Source: Silicimonas sp. (GTDB lineage Bacteria > Pseudomonadota > Alphaproteobacteria > Rhodobacterales > Rhodobacteraceae). Taken from it: DNA of 64,000 bases. Of this stretch, positions 1 to 8,786 are shown piece by piece. The stretch spans positions 27,284-91,283 of the forward strand of contig JAJEAC010000062.1 in the NCBI GenBank assembly GCA_022824315.1. The letters are read 5' to 3'. The position numbers were made by a program, and so were the translations under genes. The first letter of the stretch is position 1, and every line of letters begins with the position of its first letter. The notes under the pieces are model-generated. The model was not told the DNA's origin and did no database searches. It was given only the letters and a program-made list of their open reading frames with translations.

Positions 1-431
1 AGGGTGCCGAGGAATCCGATCGCCATTGCCGTCCAGCCAATCGCCGAGACCCGTTCGCCGAAGAGAAGTCGCGCAAGCAACAGTCCGAAGACCGGCGTCG
101 TGAAGTTGATCGAGGTCACGGTGGCCAGGGGCAGGGTGCGAAGCGCGAAGTAGAAGCAGGCCATGGTCGAGATGCCGAAGCACGCATGAACGACGTGGGC
201 CCGTATGTCTGCGGCGCGAACCGCCCGGCGATTCTCGGCGCTCATCAGGAAGGGCAGAAGAAGGAGCAGCATGACGCCGGCGCGCCAGGTCAGCATCTCC
301 AGTGTCGCCACGTCCATGTGTGCGAGGGTCTTCACGGCGACACCCATTGCAAGGATCAGTACCGTGTTGATCAGCATCGCGCCGGCGCCGACGGCGGGTC
401 GCGGCTCGAGGATGCCGGAATGGCCGGTCAT
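1..431 (-). CDS. EamA/DMT-family transporter, partial
   Basis: First 143 codons of a drug/metabolite transporter of the EamA family, an inner-membrane permease normally of ten helices; the rest lies beyond the left edge. The visible protein starts MTGHSGILEPRPAVGAGAML and has several hydrophobic helices, including VLILAMGVAVKTL and AGVMLLLLLPFLM. The family-typical stretch ATVTSINFTTPVFGLLLARL leads into an FGERVS turn. The ATG overlaps the stop of the upstream gene as ATGA, so it is the last visible member of the minus-strand operon. The substrate cannot be told; export of a pathway metabolite is an inference from context. Confidence 0.8.
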   Translation of the reverse strand, partial: MTGHSGILEPRPAVGAGAMLINTVLILAMGVAVKTLAHMDVATLEMLTWRAGVMLLLLLPFLMSAENRRAVRAADIRAHVVHACFGISTMACFYFALRTLPLATVTSINFTTPVFGLLLARLLFGERVSAIGWTAMAIGFLGT

Positions 432-865
432 TCCTCCGGCACCGGGCGCCAGATCGGTCCGCGTGCCTTGACCTGGTCGAGAAGGCGCTCGTCGAAGGGC
501 GGCAGCGCGTAGCCTTTCGGCTGAGGCGGTCGATTCTCGTACCCGGTGAGTCGCTCGATGACATCGCGAATGGCCGTGTCGGTGTAATAGGCGTTGTAGG
601 CCGCGGTGACGGTCATTTCGAAGGCCTCCGGTTCGGCGACTTCGATGGCCCGAAGGCGAGCCTCGCGCGCCTCCGGCGGACTGGCGGCAAAGTCCGCAGG
701 CAAAGCCGCCAGCACGGTTTCCAGAGCCTCCTCTCCGCCTGGGACACGTGCCGCCAGTTCCTGCGCTCGACCTGCCAGCCCATGGGTGCCCGCCGCCGGC
801 CAGTCGACGCCGTCGCCCGGCAGAAGCGTGTCGAGCAGGACAGGGAGGAGACTTGGTGCCGTCAT
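428..865 (-). CDS. Small subunit-like protein of a GMC dehydrogenase
   Basis: A 145-residue soluble protein resembling the small proteins (gluconate 2-dehydrogenase subunit 3 type) encoded beside flavin GMC dehydrogenases. The LLPVLLDTLLPGDGVDWPAA start and the AYNAYYTDTAIRDVI and PPQPKGYALPPFD stretches are typical. It overlaps the GMC gene upstream by four bases and the transporter gene downstream by four bases. It has no signal peptide. By family, such subunits help the FAD subunit mature or be carried to its site. That role is inferred from the neighbour rather than from a catalytic motif. Confidence 0.65.
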   Translation of the reverse strand: MTAPSLLPVLLDTLLPGDGVDWPAAGTHGLAGRAQELAARVPGGEEALETVLAALPADFAASPPEAREARLRAIEVAEPEAFEMTVTAAYNAYYTDTAIRDVIERLTGYENRPPQPKGYALPPFDERLLDQVKARGPIWRPVPEE

Positions 866-2448
866 GCCGAAACCCCGCCGAGTCCCAATCGCCGTCGCAT
901 GGCGTCCGCCGCACGCAGGGCCAGCGCCTGCAGCGTCGGCGTCGGGTTCACGGCCGCGGCCGAGGCGAAGCGGGCGCTGTCGGCGACGGTCAGGTTGTCC
1001 ACCCCATGTACCCGTCCGTCACTGTCGGTCACGCTTGTCCGCGCGTCGGACCCTGTCCGCGCCGTGCCCATCAGGTGGAACCCGGCGCCCCGGGAGAGTT
1101 CGGTCACCACAACCTTCCAAGCACCTGCTGCGCGCAGTGCCTCGGTAGCGCGCGCAATGCCGAAGTCGCGCATGGCGCGCGTGTTCGCGCCCAGCCGGTA
1201 GACCATTCTTGGCACCGGCATCCCCCACCGGTCGCGGCGTCGTTGGTCCGTCTCGATCCGGTTTTCCTCCTCGGGCAGGTCGTCGCAGGTGACCGCAAGG
1301 CTTAGCGTGCGTCCGAAGCACTCTTCGAACGCCGCCGCGTGGCGCCGCCCCCAGGGCAGGCGCGTGCCATAGCCGCCTTGTACGGTTGTCAACGGGCCCT
1401 GGCCTCGCAGGGCCTGCATCTGGAAGCCACGCTTGAATCCACGCGCCGTGTCGGTTTCGTAGAACTCCTGGCTGACAAGGGCGGCGGCAAATGCCCCCCG
1501 GTAGCTCTTCAGCGGTTCGCGGAAAATGCCGGAGGCAATGGCGGTCGGATGCAGCATCAGGCCACGCCCCAGAAGCGGATGACCAAGCTGCGGGTTCGCG
1601 AGCAGAAGCCGCGCCGTCCCCAACCCGTTGCAGGCGAGCACCGCTTCGGAGCAATCCAGGCGGCCCGCCCGACCCTCTCGGTCCAGATAGGAAAGCGCCC
1701 TGACACGCGCGCCGCCTTCCGCGAAATCAATGCCTGTCACGGTGACGCCGCAGCGGATGTCCACGCCGCGCGCGCGGGCCCTTCCAGCGTAGGCGATATC
1801 GGCGCTGGCGCGAGCATGGCGCGGGCATCCGAGCCCGCAGGGACCGCAGTTGTTGCAGGCGTCTCGCCCTTCGCGCGGCGTGGTCAGGATCGCTGCGTCG
1901 GAGGGCCACCAATGCCAGCCCATCATGTCGAATCCCTTGGCCAGCCGCTCGGTCGCGGGACAAAGCGGCAAAGGCGGGCAGGGACGCGAGGCGCGCGGAG
2001 GGTTGCCGGGATCGCCCGCGAGGCCCGCCACGCCCATCATGCGGTCGTTCAGGTCGTACCAGCCTTCCAGATCGCCGTAGGACAGGGGCCAGTCCTGTCC
2101 GACGCCGTCCAGAGTGCGCGGCTTGAAGTCCGAGGGCCGGAAGCGCGGGAAATGCGCTCCCCAACGGATCGTGCTACCGCCGAGCGCGTTGAAAAAGGCG
2201 GGCCTGATCGGGGATGCGCTGTCGTCGACCGGGTAGTCGGCCGGCCCCGCCCGCAGGTTCGGATTGGCGTTGAAGCCGGTTTGAAGCGCCAGTTCCCAGT
2301 CGCGGTCCAGCGACGGTCCGCGGCGTTGGTCGACATGGCCGCCACGCTCCAGCACGACGACCTTCAAGCCCGGCTCCGCCACCGCCCAAGCGAAGGCAAG
2401 CCCGCCCGCACCGCCGCCGACGATGACAATGTCCGCCGTCTCGTTCAC
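862..2448 (-). CDS. GMC-family FAD dehydrogenase 1
   Basis: A 528-residue glucose-methanol-choline oxidoreductase that oxidises an alcohol or sugar-like substrate with FAD. The N-terminal dinucleotide fold is DIVIVGGGAGGLAFAWAV (residues 7-24). The C-terminal half has GAGFHLMGTARTG and the closing NPTPTLQALALRAAD of the family. Residues 198-208 are CNNCGPCGLGC, four closely spaced cysteines of the kind that bind an Fe-S cluster in some FAD glucose dehydrogenases. It overlaps the small-subunit gene by four bases and the upstream CMD gene by four bases. It is a clear paralogue of the GMC protein at 12294-13877. The substrate is unknown. Confidence 0.9.
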   Translation of the reverse strand: MNETADIVIVGGGAGGLAFAWAVAEPGLKVVVLERGGHVDQRRGPSLDRDWELALQTGFNANPNLRAGPADYPVDDSASPIRPAFFNALGGSTIRWGAHFPRFRPSDFKPRTLDGVGQDWPLSYGDLEGWYDLNDRMMGVAGLAGDPGNPPRASRPCPPLPLCPATERLAKGFDMMGWHWWPSDAAILTTPREGRDACNNCGPCGLGCPRHARASADIAYAGRARARGVDIRCGVTVTGIDFAEGGARVRALSYLDREGRAGRLDCSEAVLACNGLGTARLLLANPQLGHPLLGRGLMLHPTAIASGIFREPLKSYRGAFAAALVSQEFYETDTARGFKRGFQMQALRGQGPLTTVQGGYGTRLPWGRRHAAAFEECFGRTLSLAVTCDDLPEEENRIETDQRRRDRWGMPVPRMVYRLGANTRAMRDFGIARATEALRAAGAWKVVVTELSRGAGFHLMGTARTGSDARTSVTDSDGRVHGVDNLTVADSARFASAAAVNPTPTLQALALRAADAMRRRLGLGGVSA

Positions 2449-2861
2449 GTCTCGCCATCGTCCTCCGGCACCTCAAGATCGACCAGGGCTTCGCCCTCCT
2501 TCATCGCCTTGAACGTGCGACAACTGGCCTCGAAAGCCGGGATGCCGGCGGGCAGTGCAGCCATGAAGGCGGCCTCGTAAACCTCTTTCCAGGTTGCGCC
2601 GTTCTGGATTGCCCGCACTGCCGCCCATTCGACGCCCTCGCGGTCTCCTTTCACCGCCGAGGTCACGCCGACGAGAACGAGGAACCGGGTCTTGAGGTCT
2701 AGCGACCGCCCCTCGGCATCTCCGAAGAGCGTGTAGGAGGCGAGGTTGCCGTAACGGCGCAGCAACTCGGGGTTGAGTTCGGCAAGGTACTCGTGGAACG
2801 GAAGCGTGTAGCCCCGAACCTCGCGGATCTTGTCGAGTTCTGCCTTTCCTTCTGGGGTCAT
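2445..2861 (-). CDS. Carboxymuconolactone decarboxylase family protein
   Basis: A 138-residue alpha-helical protein of the CMD/AhpD family. The family core is seen as LKTRFLVLVGVTSAVKGDREG followed by helices ending in FMAALPAGIPAFEASCRTF. The AhpD CxxC redox pair is absent, so a peroxidase role is unlikely and a decarboxylase, isomerase or accessory role is more plausible. The chosen ATG follows AGGAAAGGA eight bases upstream; a longer reading frame to 2924 lacks such a site and would overlap the OYE gene. Within the operon it sits between the OYE-type reductase and GMC dehydrogenase 1. Confidence 0.8.
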   Translation of the reverse strand: MTPEGKAELDKIREVRGYTLPFHEYLAELNPELLRRYGNLASYTLFGDAEGRSLDLKTRFLVLVGVTSAVKGDREGVEWAAVRAIQNGATWKEVYEAAFMAALPAGIPAFEASCRTFKAMKEGEALVDLEVPEDDGET

Positions 2862-2880
2862 GGAATGTCCTTTCCTGTGT

Positions 2881-4875
2881 TCAGAGGCGACGGGCGACCT
2901 GTTCGCCCTCGCGGATCGCGTCACTTACGCGCCGGGGCGCCATCGCGTCCCCGATCAGGTGACAATCGGGACCGGCCCGGTCGACGAGGGCATGGTAGAG
3001 CGCATCCCTGGCTTCGTTGCCGACGACCATGGCGACGGTGTCGATACCTGTCAGCGTTTCGACTTCGCCGGTATAGTGGTCGCGAACGCTCACGGTTTCT
3101 TCCGTGATTTCCGCAAGTTCCCGATCGACCATGAAACGGACGCCCAGTTTCCGAAGCATCCCGTGAACCTTGCCCCAGTCGCGGCTGGAGGCGAGGTCTG
3201 GCGACGGCTGGCCGAGCTGGGTGACAAACGTAACCTCCGCGCCGCGCCGGGCAAGGTATTCCGCCGTGACCGCGCCCTGCCGCCCGCCCATCGTGTCGAA
3301 AAGCACCGCGCGACGGCCGATGTCCGGCTCGGTCTCCAGAAGCGCCGTGTAGCTGAAGACGTGAGGCAACTCGGCGCCAGGCAGCGGCGGACCGTTCCAT
3401 TTCTCGGGCCTGAGCATTGTCCAGCCGTGCTTCAGGCCCGCCGAGCCGGTGGCGACGACCACGGCGTCGAAGCCGTCCAGAACCGTTGCGTCCGCGCGGA
3501 TGCCGGTCCGGATGCAGACGTCTTCCTCCGCCAGCCGGTCGATCAGCCAGTCCGCCACCGCGACGAGTTCGCGGCGGCTCTCCGCCTTTTCCCAGAAGCG
3601 AACCTGGCCGCCGAGCGCATCCCTCGCTTCAAGGAGGGTGACGGCATGGCCGCGCCGTGCCGCGGTCCAGGCCGCGCGCAGCCCGGCCGGGCCTCCGCCA
3701 ACGACGGCGACGCGGCGGGGTGTTTCGGCGGGCGCGACGTTGTCCTCGTCGATTTCCAGTTCCCGGCCGGCCGCAGGGTTGTGGATGCATCCGACCGGGG
3801 CCTGGGCAAATATCGTGGACATGCACCAATTTGCGCCGACGCAAGGGCGGATGCGCTTCGCCTCCCCGGACATCGCCTTTGCGCCCCAGCGCGGATCCGA
3901 GATCAGCGCGCGCGCCATGCCGACGAAATCGCACTTCCCGTCCGCCAGGTACCCTTCTGCCTCGTCCGGGCGGGTGATTCGCCCGACGCCGACGACCGGC
4001 AGCTTCAGCGCCGACTTCACCCGTGCGGTTGCATCCAGCTGGAATCCGTGCCTTTCGGGGGAGGTCGGGTAGATCAGCATCCGGTTGATGTAGGTACCGT
4101 GGCTGAGCGAGATGTAATCGATCATCCCCGTCGCCTCGAACCGCGCCGCGATCTCGGCCCAGTCGTCAGGGCCGAGCCCGCCCTCGTGGCCGTCGTCCGA
4201 ATTGAGTCGCATGCCAACGATCATGTCGGGCCCCGTCTCCTCGCGCGTGGCTTCGAGGATCTCGATGACGATCCGCATCCGGTCTTCCAGCGATCCTCCA
4301 TAGGCATCTGTCCGGTGATTCGTGGCGGGCGAGAGGAACTGGTTCAGCAGGTAGCCGTGGCTCATCCCGTGCACCTCGACCCCGTCCAGCCCGCCTTCGC
4401 GGGAGATCCGCGCCGAAAGCCGGTAACCTGCAATGATCTCCGCGATGTCCTTTCCGGTCATCACATGCGGCATCTCGCGGTAGACGCCGCAGGGTACGGC
4501 CGAGGGCGCCCAGACGGGCAGGCCGTTCGTCACGCTGCCGGTTTGCCGTCCCCGGTGCCAGGGCTGCGAGAGAAGAAGCGTGCCGTGCCCGTGCACTGCG
4601 TCGGCAAGCTTGCGGTACTCGGGCACCATGCGTGGGTCGAAGGCAAAGGCCTTGCCCTTGTAGGGCTGGGTCGTCGGGTGAGCAGCCATCGCCTCCATCG
4701 TGATGACGGCGGCCCCGCCTTTCGCGCGGGCGGCGTAATAGGCGACGTGCGCGTCGGTGAAGAGGTGATCCTTTACCAAGAGCGTCGCATGCGCGGTCAT
4801 CCAGATGCGGTTTCGCGCGGTCTTCGGCCCGATCTTCATCGGGCTTCCGAGCAGGGGGTAGGCCGCGGACGTCAC
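2881..4875 (-). CDS. OYE-type FMN/FAD oxidoreductase 1 (TMADH/dienoyl-CoA reductase superfamily)
   Basis: A 664-residue two-part flavoprotein: an N-terminal FMN TIM barrel (about 1-340), an Fe-S motif, then an FAD/NAD(P) module starting with VAVVGGGPAGL (about residue 390). Members reduce enoyl or dienoyl groups, or oxidatively demethylate amines. The barrel has EVHGMSHGYLLNQFLSP and AYGGSLEDRMR. The cysteine motif CVGANWC (345-351) with C363 fits the trimethylamine-dehydrogenase layout, but the second ligand is Ala348. The GTG start is chosen because it forms a GTGA overlap with the upstream ABC ATPase stop. The longer ORF upstream is inside that ATPase. Confidence 0.85.
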   Translation of the reverse strand: MTSAAYPLLGSPMKIGPKTARNRIWMTAHATLLVKDHLFTDAHVAYYAARAKGGAAVITMEAMAAHPTTQPYKGKAFAFDPRMVPEYRKLADAVHGHGTLLLSQPWHRGRQTGSVTNGLPVWAPSAVPCGVYREMPHVMTGKDIAEIIAGYRLSARISREGGLDGVEVHGMSHGYLLNQFLSPATNHRTDAYGGSLEDRMRIVIEILEATREETGPDMIVGMRLNSDDGHEGGLGPDDWAEIAARFEATGMIDYISLSHGTYINRMLIYPTSPERHGFQLDATARVKSALKLPVVGVGRITRPDEAEGYLADGKCDFVGMARALISDPRWGAKAMSGEAKRIRPCVGANWCMSTIFAQAPVGCIHNPAAGRELEIDEDNVAPAETPRRVAVVGGGPAGLRAAWTAARRGHAVTLLEARDALGGQVRFWEKAESRRELVAVADWLIDRLAEEDVCIRTGIRADATVLDGFDAVVVATGSAGLKHGWTMLRPEKWNGPPLPGAELPHVFSYTALLETEPDIGRRAVLFDTMGGRQGAVTAEYLARRGAEVTFVTQLGQPSPDLASSRDWGKVHGMLRKLGVRFMVDRELAEITEETVSVRDHYTGEVETLTGIDTVAMVVGNEARDALYHALVDRAGPDCHLIGDAMAPRRVSDAIREGEQVARRL

Positions 4876-5864
4876 GCGGCCTCCGTCGGCTTGATGCGGT
4901 TCCCGCCTTCCGCGATGCGCAGGCAGTTCGCGTAGTGCTCGGCATCGCCGATCCGCTCCGCGCCGGGCACCTCGTTTCGGCACGCGCCGATGGCGACCGG
5001 GCAGCGCGTGTGAAAGGTGCAGCCGCTCGGCAGATTGATCGGCGAAGGGATCTCGCCGACAAGCAGGTGCCGCGACAGCTTGGCCTCCGGGTCGGCGGGA
5101 AGGTGGGCCGAGAGCAGCGATTGCGAATAGGGATGCGCGGGATCGGCAAAGAGCGCTTCGCCCGGAGCCGTTTCCACCACCGCGCCCAGGTAGAGGACGA
5201 CGATCCGGTCGCTGATCAGCCGCACCGTGCCGAGATCGTGGCTGATGAACAGCATCGCCGCCCGCGACTGTTCGCGGATCTCGGCCAGCAGGTCGAGGAT
5301 CTCGGCACGCACCGAAAGATCCAGCGAACTCGTCGGTTCGTCCAGCACGATCAGTTTCGGGTTGGTGGCTATGGCGCGTGCGATGCAGACCCGCTGCAAT
5401 TGCCCGCCCGAGAGGTCGCTGGAATACCGGCGCAGGTATTCGGGCCTGAGGTGAACACGCTCCGCCAGCCTGACGGTCCGGTTCTCGCGTTCGGTCTTGG
5501 AGAGATCGAGGTGAAGCTTCATCGTTTCCGCAATCAGGTCACCGATCCGCATGCGGGGATTGAGCGCGCTCCACGGATCCTGGAACACCATCTGCATGTC
5601 ACGCCTGAGCGGGCGAATCTCGCGGTCGGGGATCCGGGTTATGTCGCGCCCGTCGAACGTGATCTTGCCTTCAGTCGGTTCGGTGAGCCGCAAGATGGCT
5701 CGGCCGATCGTCGACTTGCCGGATCCGCTTTCGCCGACCATGCCGAGCGTCTCGCCCGGAGCGATGCTCAGATCGACCGAGTTGACGGCATTGACGAACA
5801 AGCCGGATCGCCCGGCCGGGAACCGTTTCACCAGCTTCTCGACAGTCAGCACGGGGGCTGTCAT
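4872..5864 (-). CDS. Peptide/opine ABC transporter ATP-binding protein (DppF type)
   Basis: A 330-residue ATPase of the oligopeptide/dipeptide/nickel ABC class. Walker A is GESGSGKST, the ABC signature LSGGQLQRV, and Walker B LIVLDEPTSSLD. The C-terminal oligopeptide-transporter domain has HPYSQSLLSAHLP and a CTFHTRCPVAIGAC cysteine cluster, which in relatives binds an Fe-S cluster. It starts with an ATGA overlap on the other ATPase and ends with a GTGA overlap on the OYE gene. Together with the next four genes it forms a complete importer at the inner membrane. Confidence 0.92.
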   Translation of the reverse strand: MTAPVLTVEKLVKRFPAGRSGLFVNAVNSVDLSIAPGETLGMVGESGSGKSTIGRAILRLTEPTEGKITFDGRDITRIPDREIRPLRRDMQMVFQDPWSALNPRMRIGDLIAETMKLHLDLSKTERENRTVRLAERVHLRPEYLRRYSSDLSGGQLQRVCIARAIATNPKLIVLDEPTSSLDLSVRAEILDLLAEIREQSRAAMLFISHDLGTVRLISDRIVVLYLGAVVETAPGEALFADPAHPYSQSLLSAHLPADPEAKLSRHLLVGEIPSPINLPSGCTFHTRCPVAIGACRNEVPGAERIGDAEHYANCLRIAEGGNRIKPTEAA

Positions 5865-6841
5865 GACGGCAGGTCTCCAGCAAAATGACAGTTCACGTCA
5901 TGGTCCGGGCCAACCCGTGTCCGGGGTGGTGGCGTGGCGCATACATCGCTTGCAAAGACACAGCGCGTCCTGAGTGCGCAGCCGCTTGGGAGGTTGTACA
6001 GGTCGGGCGGCTGGCCGCCGAGCTTCGCACCGCCGCCGACCTTCAGGCGCTCGGGTGTCGCGGCGATCAGCGACCGGGTGTAAGGATGGCCTGGTGCTTC
6101 AAAGACCTCTGACACTGGACCAGCTTCGACAATCGTTCCGGCGAACATCACCGCGATCTCGTCGCTGTAATGTGCGACGATGCCAAGATCGTGGGTGATG
6201 ATGATCATCGCCATGCCGAAGCGCTCCGTCAGGTGCTTGAGCAGATCGAGGATCTGCGCCTGCACGGTGACGTCCAGCCCGGTTGTCGGCTCGTCCGCGA
6301 TCAGGAGCTTGGGGTTGTTCATCAGTGCCATCGCGATCAGTACGCGCTGCGCCATGCCGCCTGACAATTCATGTGGCCAGGCATTGGCCCGGTTCTTCGG
6401 GTCGGGAATGCCGACCGCTTCCATCATTTCCATCGCGCGCGTGCGGGATGCGGCAAGCGGTCCGCCGGCATGGGCCTGGTGAATGCGCACCAACTGGTCC
6501 ACGATCCGCGTCAGAGGGTCGAGCGAGGTACGCGGGTTCTGGACCACCATCGCGATCTCGGCGCCGCGGAGCGCGTTCAGGTCGTCGGCCGGCATCGCCG
6601 TCAGGTCGTGCCCGTCGAACGTGACCCGACCGCAGATGACCTTGGCGGGCGGACGCAGCAACCCGCAGATCGATTGGGCGGTCAGCGACTTGCCCGCACC
6701 CGTCTCGCCGACGAATCCCAGGACCTTGCCCGCCTCCAGCGTGAAGCTCACGTCGTTCAGCGCTTCCGCCACGCGGATCTGGTTGTCGATGTCGCGGGAA
6801 ATGAAGTGAGTGCGCAGGTTCTCGACCTCGAGAAGGCTCAA
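5861..6841 (-). CDS. Peptide/opine ABC transporter ATP-binding protein (DppD type)
   Basis: A 326-residue ATPase partner of the DppF-type protein. Walker A is GETGAGKS, the signature LSGGMAQRV, and Walker B LLIADEPTTGLD. The C-terminal oligopeptide domain shows HPYTRSLIAATPE and LPSGCALRTRC. The start is taken as TTG, which makes a TTGA overlap with the stop of the upstream permease and gives the usual N-terminus LLEVENLRTHF. The much longer open frame to 7513 merely runs through the permease gene in another frame. The operon thus uses ATGA, GTGA and TTGA couplings in succession. Confidence 0.9.
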   Translation of the reverse strand: MSLLEVENLRTHFISRDIDNQIRVAEALNDVSFTLEAGKVLGFVGETGAGKSLTAQSICGLLRPPAKVICGRVTFDGHDLTAMPADDLNALRGAEIAMVVQNPRTSLDPLTRIVDQLVRIHQAHAGGPLAASRTRAMEMMEAVGIPDPKNRANAWPHELSGGMAQRVLIAMALMNNPKLLIADEPTTGLDVTVQAQILDLLKHLTERFGMAMIIITHDLGIVAHYSDEIAVMFAGTIVEAGPVSEVFEAPGHPYTRSLIAATPERLKVGGGAKLGGQPPDLYNLPSGCALRTRCVFASDVCATPPPRTRVGPDHDVNCHFAGDLPS

Positions 6842-7740
6842 TTGACGGCCCTCCGTCTCGGGTCCATCAGGTCCTGCAGGCCGTCGCCAAAAAGGTTCAG
6901 TCCGAAGACGAGGAAGATCAGCGCGATGCCGGGAAAGATCCCGACCCACCATTGCCCGGTCACCATGAATTCGGCCCCTTGCCGGATCATCGCGCCCCAT
7001 TCCGGCGTCGGCGCCTGAATGCCGACGCCAAGGAAGGCAAGCGTGGCGCTGATCCGAACCGCCCAGGCGGCGCGCACCGCGGCCTGCGCCGTGGCACCCT
7101 GGATGGCGTTCGGCAGAAGATGGATGAACAGGATGCGCCACGTCGGGTTGCCTGCGGCCTTTGCGCTCTCGACGAAGACGGATGATCGGAGCGACAGAAC
7201 CTCGGACCGTACAACGCGGGCGAAAACGGGCGAATCGAGAAAGCCGAGCACCAGGACCACGTTCAGGAGCGACTGGCCGGTGGCTGCGACCACCGCGAGT
7301 GCCAGGATGATCGAGGGGAAGACGCGGAGCCCGTCGAAGAAGCGCATCAGGACCTCGTCCAGCAACCCTCCCCGATAGCCGGCGACAAGCCCTACGGGAA
7401 CCCCGATGGCCACCGCGAGGATCACGGCCGGAATGGCAATTCCGAAGCCGAACTTGGCACCGTAGATCACGCGCGAGAAGACGTCCATGCCGTTGCCGTC
7501 GGTGCCGAACCAATGCTCTGCCGACGGCGGCTTGAGCACGCGTTCGGGATAGGCTGAGACGGGGTCGTGCGGCATCAGCCAGTGTGCGAAGACCGCCATG
7601 AAACCGAAAGCGAGAATGATGATGACGCCGGAGGCCAGGGTCGGGCTGACGCGCGCGATGCCAATGAACCGGTTTTTCAGGCTGAAGGGACGCGCGGCTG
7701 CCCGATCACGCTTGAACTCGTCTCCGACCGTTTCCGCCAT
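6838..7740 (-). CDS. ABC transporter permease (DppC type)
   Basis: A 300-residue inner-membrane permease. The cytoplasmic N-terminus ends at FIGIARVSP and is followed by the first helix, GVIIILAFGFMAVFAHWL. The DppC domain LKPPSAEHWFGTDGNGMDVFS comes next, and the permease core carries the EAA-like loop FVESAKAAGNPTWRILFIH that contacts the ATPases. The start codon shares one base with the stop of dppB (TGATG), a sign of coupled translation. It pairs with the DppB-type permease to form the channel. Confidence 0.92.
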   Translation of the reverse strand: MAETVGDEFKRDRAAARPFSLKNRFIGIARVSPTLASGVIIILAFGFMAVFAHWLMPHDPVSAYPERVLKPPSAEHWFGTDGNGMDVFSRVIYGAKFGFGIAIPAVILAVAIGVPVGLVAGYRGGLLDEVLMRFFDGLRVFPSIILALAVVAATGQSLLNVVLVLGFLDSPVFARVVRSEVLSLRSSVFVESAKAAGNPTWRILFIHLLPNAIQGATAQAAVRAAWAVRISATLAFLGVGIQAPTPEWGAMIRQGAEFMVTGQWWVGIFPGIALIFLVFGLNLFGDGLQDLMDPRRRAVN

Positions 7741-8765
7741 CAGGTCAGCTCCGATCTGGGTTCGATCAGGTTCACGATGATGTCGACGATCAGGAAGACG
7801 ATGACCGAAAACAGCGCCAGGGTCAGGACGTAGCCCTGCACCGCCGTGAAGTCCCCGCGCACGATGGCGTTCAGCCCGTATTGCCCGAGCCCGCCCCAGG
7901 CGAAGACGTACTCGATCAGCGACATGGTGCCGACAAGGCCGGTGATTTCGGTGCCGACAAAGGTGACGACCGGGGTGGCGCTGTTTCTCAGCACCAGCCT
8001 CCGCACGGTCTTCGGGGGCAGGCCCGAGGCTCGCGCGTAGCGCGCGGCGTCAGACGACAGCACTTCCAGCGCTATGGCGCGGGTCTGCTTGATGATCGGC
8101 GCGGCCGAGACGATGGCGAGGCAGATCACCGGCAGGACCAGGTGCGCGGCGGCCGACTGCACGGCGCCCCACCTGGCGGTCAGGAGGCCGTCGATCAGGT
8201 AGGAGCCGGTGATGTGGTCCGGCGGCGAGACCATCAGGCTGATCCGGCCGATCCCGGGCGGCGCCCATTGAAGCAGGTAAAAAAAGACGAAGAGCATCAC
8301 CAGCCCGAGCCAGTACGTCGGTATGGAGAAGCCGAGCAGCGACAGGACCCGACTGATCTGGTCGAACCTTCCGTTGGGCCTGAAAGCGGCACGAAGCCCG
8401 ATCGGCACGCCGATCAGCGTCCCGATGCCCACGCCCCAGAAAAGAAGCTCGATCGAGATGAATGCCCGTTCCTTGAGATCAGTCAGGACCGGGCGGTTCG
8501 ACAACCAGCTTTCGCCCAGGTCGCCGCGGACCACGTTGCCCCCATAGATCGCGAACTGCTTCCAGAGCGGCTCGTCCAGGCCCAGCTCCGCGCGGATCAT
8601 CTCGAATTCCTCGGCGGTCGCCGTTGGTCCGGCAAGGCGACCGACCGGGTCCAGCCCGCCGACGCGGACCAGCATGAAGGTCACGAAGACGATCCCGACA
8701 AGAAGCGGGATCGCCATCAGCAACCTGCGCAGCAGAAAGCGGCTGAACGTCACTCGCTCAACCAA
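7740..8765 (-). CDS. ABC transporter permease (DppB type)
   Basis: A 341-residue inner-membrane permease with the DppB N-terminus FLLRRLLMAIPLLVGIVFVT, a GDLGESWLSNRPV loop and about six helices. The EAA-type loop is YARASGLPPKTVRRLVLRNS. The start is uncertain: TTG at 8765 is the longest option, and GTG at 8753 would remove four residues; neither has a good ribosome-binding site. Only 21 bases separate it from the binding-protein gene, so it is cotranscribed with it. Confidence 0.9.
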   Translation of the reverse strand: MVERVTFSRFLLRRLLMAIPLLVGIVFVTFMLVRVGGLDPVGRLAGPTATAEEFEMIRAELGLDEPLWKQFAIYGGNVVRGDLGESWLSNRPVLTDLKERAFISIELLFWGVGIGTLIGVPIGLRAAFRPNGRFDQISRVLSLLGFSIPTYWLGLVMLFVFFYLLQWAPPGIGRISLMVSPPDHITGSYLIDGLLTARWGAVQSAAAHLVLPVICLAIVSAAPIIKQTRAIALEVLSSDAARYARASGLPPKTVRRLVLRNSATPVVTFVGTEITGLVGTMSLIEYVFAWGGLGQYGLNAIVRGDFTAVQGYVLTLALFSVIVFLIVDIIVNLIEPRSELT

Positions 8766-8786
8766 TGTCCGCCATGTTTCCGCGCA

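Noticed and set aside
2830..4935. 701-codon plus-strand frame opposite the OYE-type gene
   Set aside because: It is antisense to a gene with clear FMN barrel, Fe-S and FAD motifs and has no family resemblance itself.
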